Shown: one piece after another, positions 63,640-64,000 of the stretch | Layout: the number at the start of each line of letters is the position of its first letter | Position numbering within the stretch: position 1 is the first letter of the stretch | Source: Pyropia yezoensis | Lineage: Eukaryota > Rhodophyta > Bangiophyceae > Bangiales > Bangiaceae | Length of the DNA stretch: 64,000 nt | Direction of reading: 5' to 3' | Assembly: GCA_009829735.1 (NCBI GenBank) | Contig: CM020620.1 | Coordinates: 29,172,951 to 29,236,950 of the forward strand | Position numbers and translations under genes: made by a program | The notes under the pieces: generated by a model | Seen by the model: the letters and a program-made list of their open reading frames with translations, nothing else | The model's database searches: none | What the model was told of the DNA's origin: nothing

Positions 63640-64000
63640 GCAGCGCAGCAGGGGGCCCCCCCGGCGGCCGCCCGGGCGGGACCCAAAAAAGCGGCGCGGG
63701 AGCAGCCGGCCGGCGCGCTCCGCGCGAACGCGCGGGCGCGAGGGCGCGCGGGCGCGCGGGGGCGGCGGCGCCAGCCGGCGCAGCGGGGGGGGGGGGGGGC
63801 GGCCAGCAGCGCTGCAGGCGGCCCCCAGGCGGCCGCCCGGGCGGGGCCCAAAAAAGCGGCACGGGAGCAGCCGGCCGGCGCGCCTCGCGCGGACGCGCGG
63901 GCGCGCGGGCGCGCGGGGGCGGCCGCGCCAGCCGTCGCGGCGGGGGGGGGGGGGGGCGGCCAGCAGCGCCGCAGGCGGCCCCGCAGGCGGCCGCCCGGGC
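63640..64000. repeat. 165-bp GC satellite, two units and a partial third at the window edge
   Basis: CCCAAAAAAGCGGC occurs at 63682 and 63847, spacing 165. Each unit also has GGCGGCCGCCCGGGCGGG, a GCGCGCGGGC-type stretch and a run of about 14-16 G followed by CGGCCAGCAGCG. The third unit begins as the window ends. No gene. Confidence 0.85.

Noticed and set aside
1-64000. tRNA, rRNA or other structured RNA genes
   Set aside because: I looked for tRNA box A/B patterns and rRNA text and saw none that I could support by eye.

Overview
The window looks like nuclear DNA of a very GC-rich eukaryote. Several host genes have spliceosomal introns with GT..AG borders, and one carries pentatricopeptide-like repeats, which suits an organism with organelle RNA processing. 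There is no trace of operons or bacterial ribosome binding sites. Host coding sequence is extremely rich in Ala, Gly, Pro and Arg codons and is studded with long G or C homopolymers and (GGC)n tracts, while the LTR elements are nearer to ordinary composition. A GC-rich alga, perhaps a bangiophyte red alga, is a reasonable guess, but this is inference and no marker here proves it.

Layout. 1-13575 is an old LTR element (called B1 here, family B, Ty3/gypsy) whose right end lies in the window; a younger chromodomain-bearing Ty3/gypsy element (family A, 304-11126) has inserted into it, leaving a 5-bp target duplication. Family A contains a 500-N assembly gap with the same 2.4 kb on both sides. 13.6-16.5 kb is GC-extreme low-complexity DNA with a probable WD40-repeat gene on the minus strand. 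16.8-20.3 kb holds a three-exon gene with a coiled coil, a P-loop NTPase and a PD-(D/E)XK-like nuclease end, resembling Crinkler-RHS-type effectors. A dynein heavy chain fragment follows at 20.5 kb. 22.2-26.8 kb is a truncated family B element (B2), which runs into a large imperfect inverted repeat (26.9-27.9 kb) and then a solo family B LTR (28.4 kb).

29.5-40.2 kb is the main host gene block: an FkbM-type methyltransferase (minus, two exons), an MRG-domain chromatin protein (minus), a four-exon ammonium transporter lacking its N-terminal half (plus), a phytochelatin-synthase-like protein (plus) and a pentatricopeptide-like protein (minus). 40.2-42.6 kb has MITE-like and tandem repeats. 42.7-46.3 kb is a minus-strand gene with the cysteine clusters of KDZ-transposase-associated proteins.

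46533-57181 is an apparently full-length family B element (B3) on the minus strand with matching 5-bp target duplications. Between pol and its 3' LTR it carries a convergent gene on the opposite strand with its own TATA-like box. The same promoter block occurs in B1, but there it drives a different antisense reading frame. This antisense cargo is the most unusual thing in the window. The right end has a 161-bp tandem repeat that is open in all three plus-strand frames (59.3-60.3 kb), an unidentified 695-residue minus-strand gene (60.9-63.0 kb) and a 165-bp GC satellite running off the edge.
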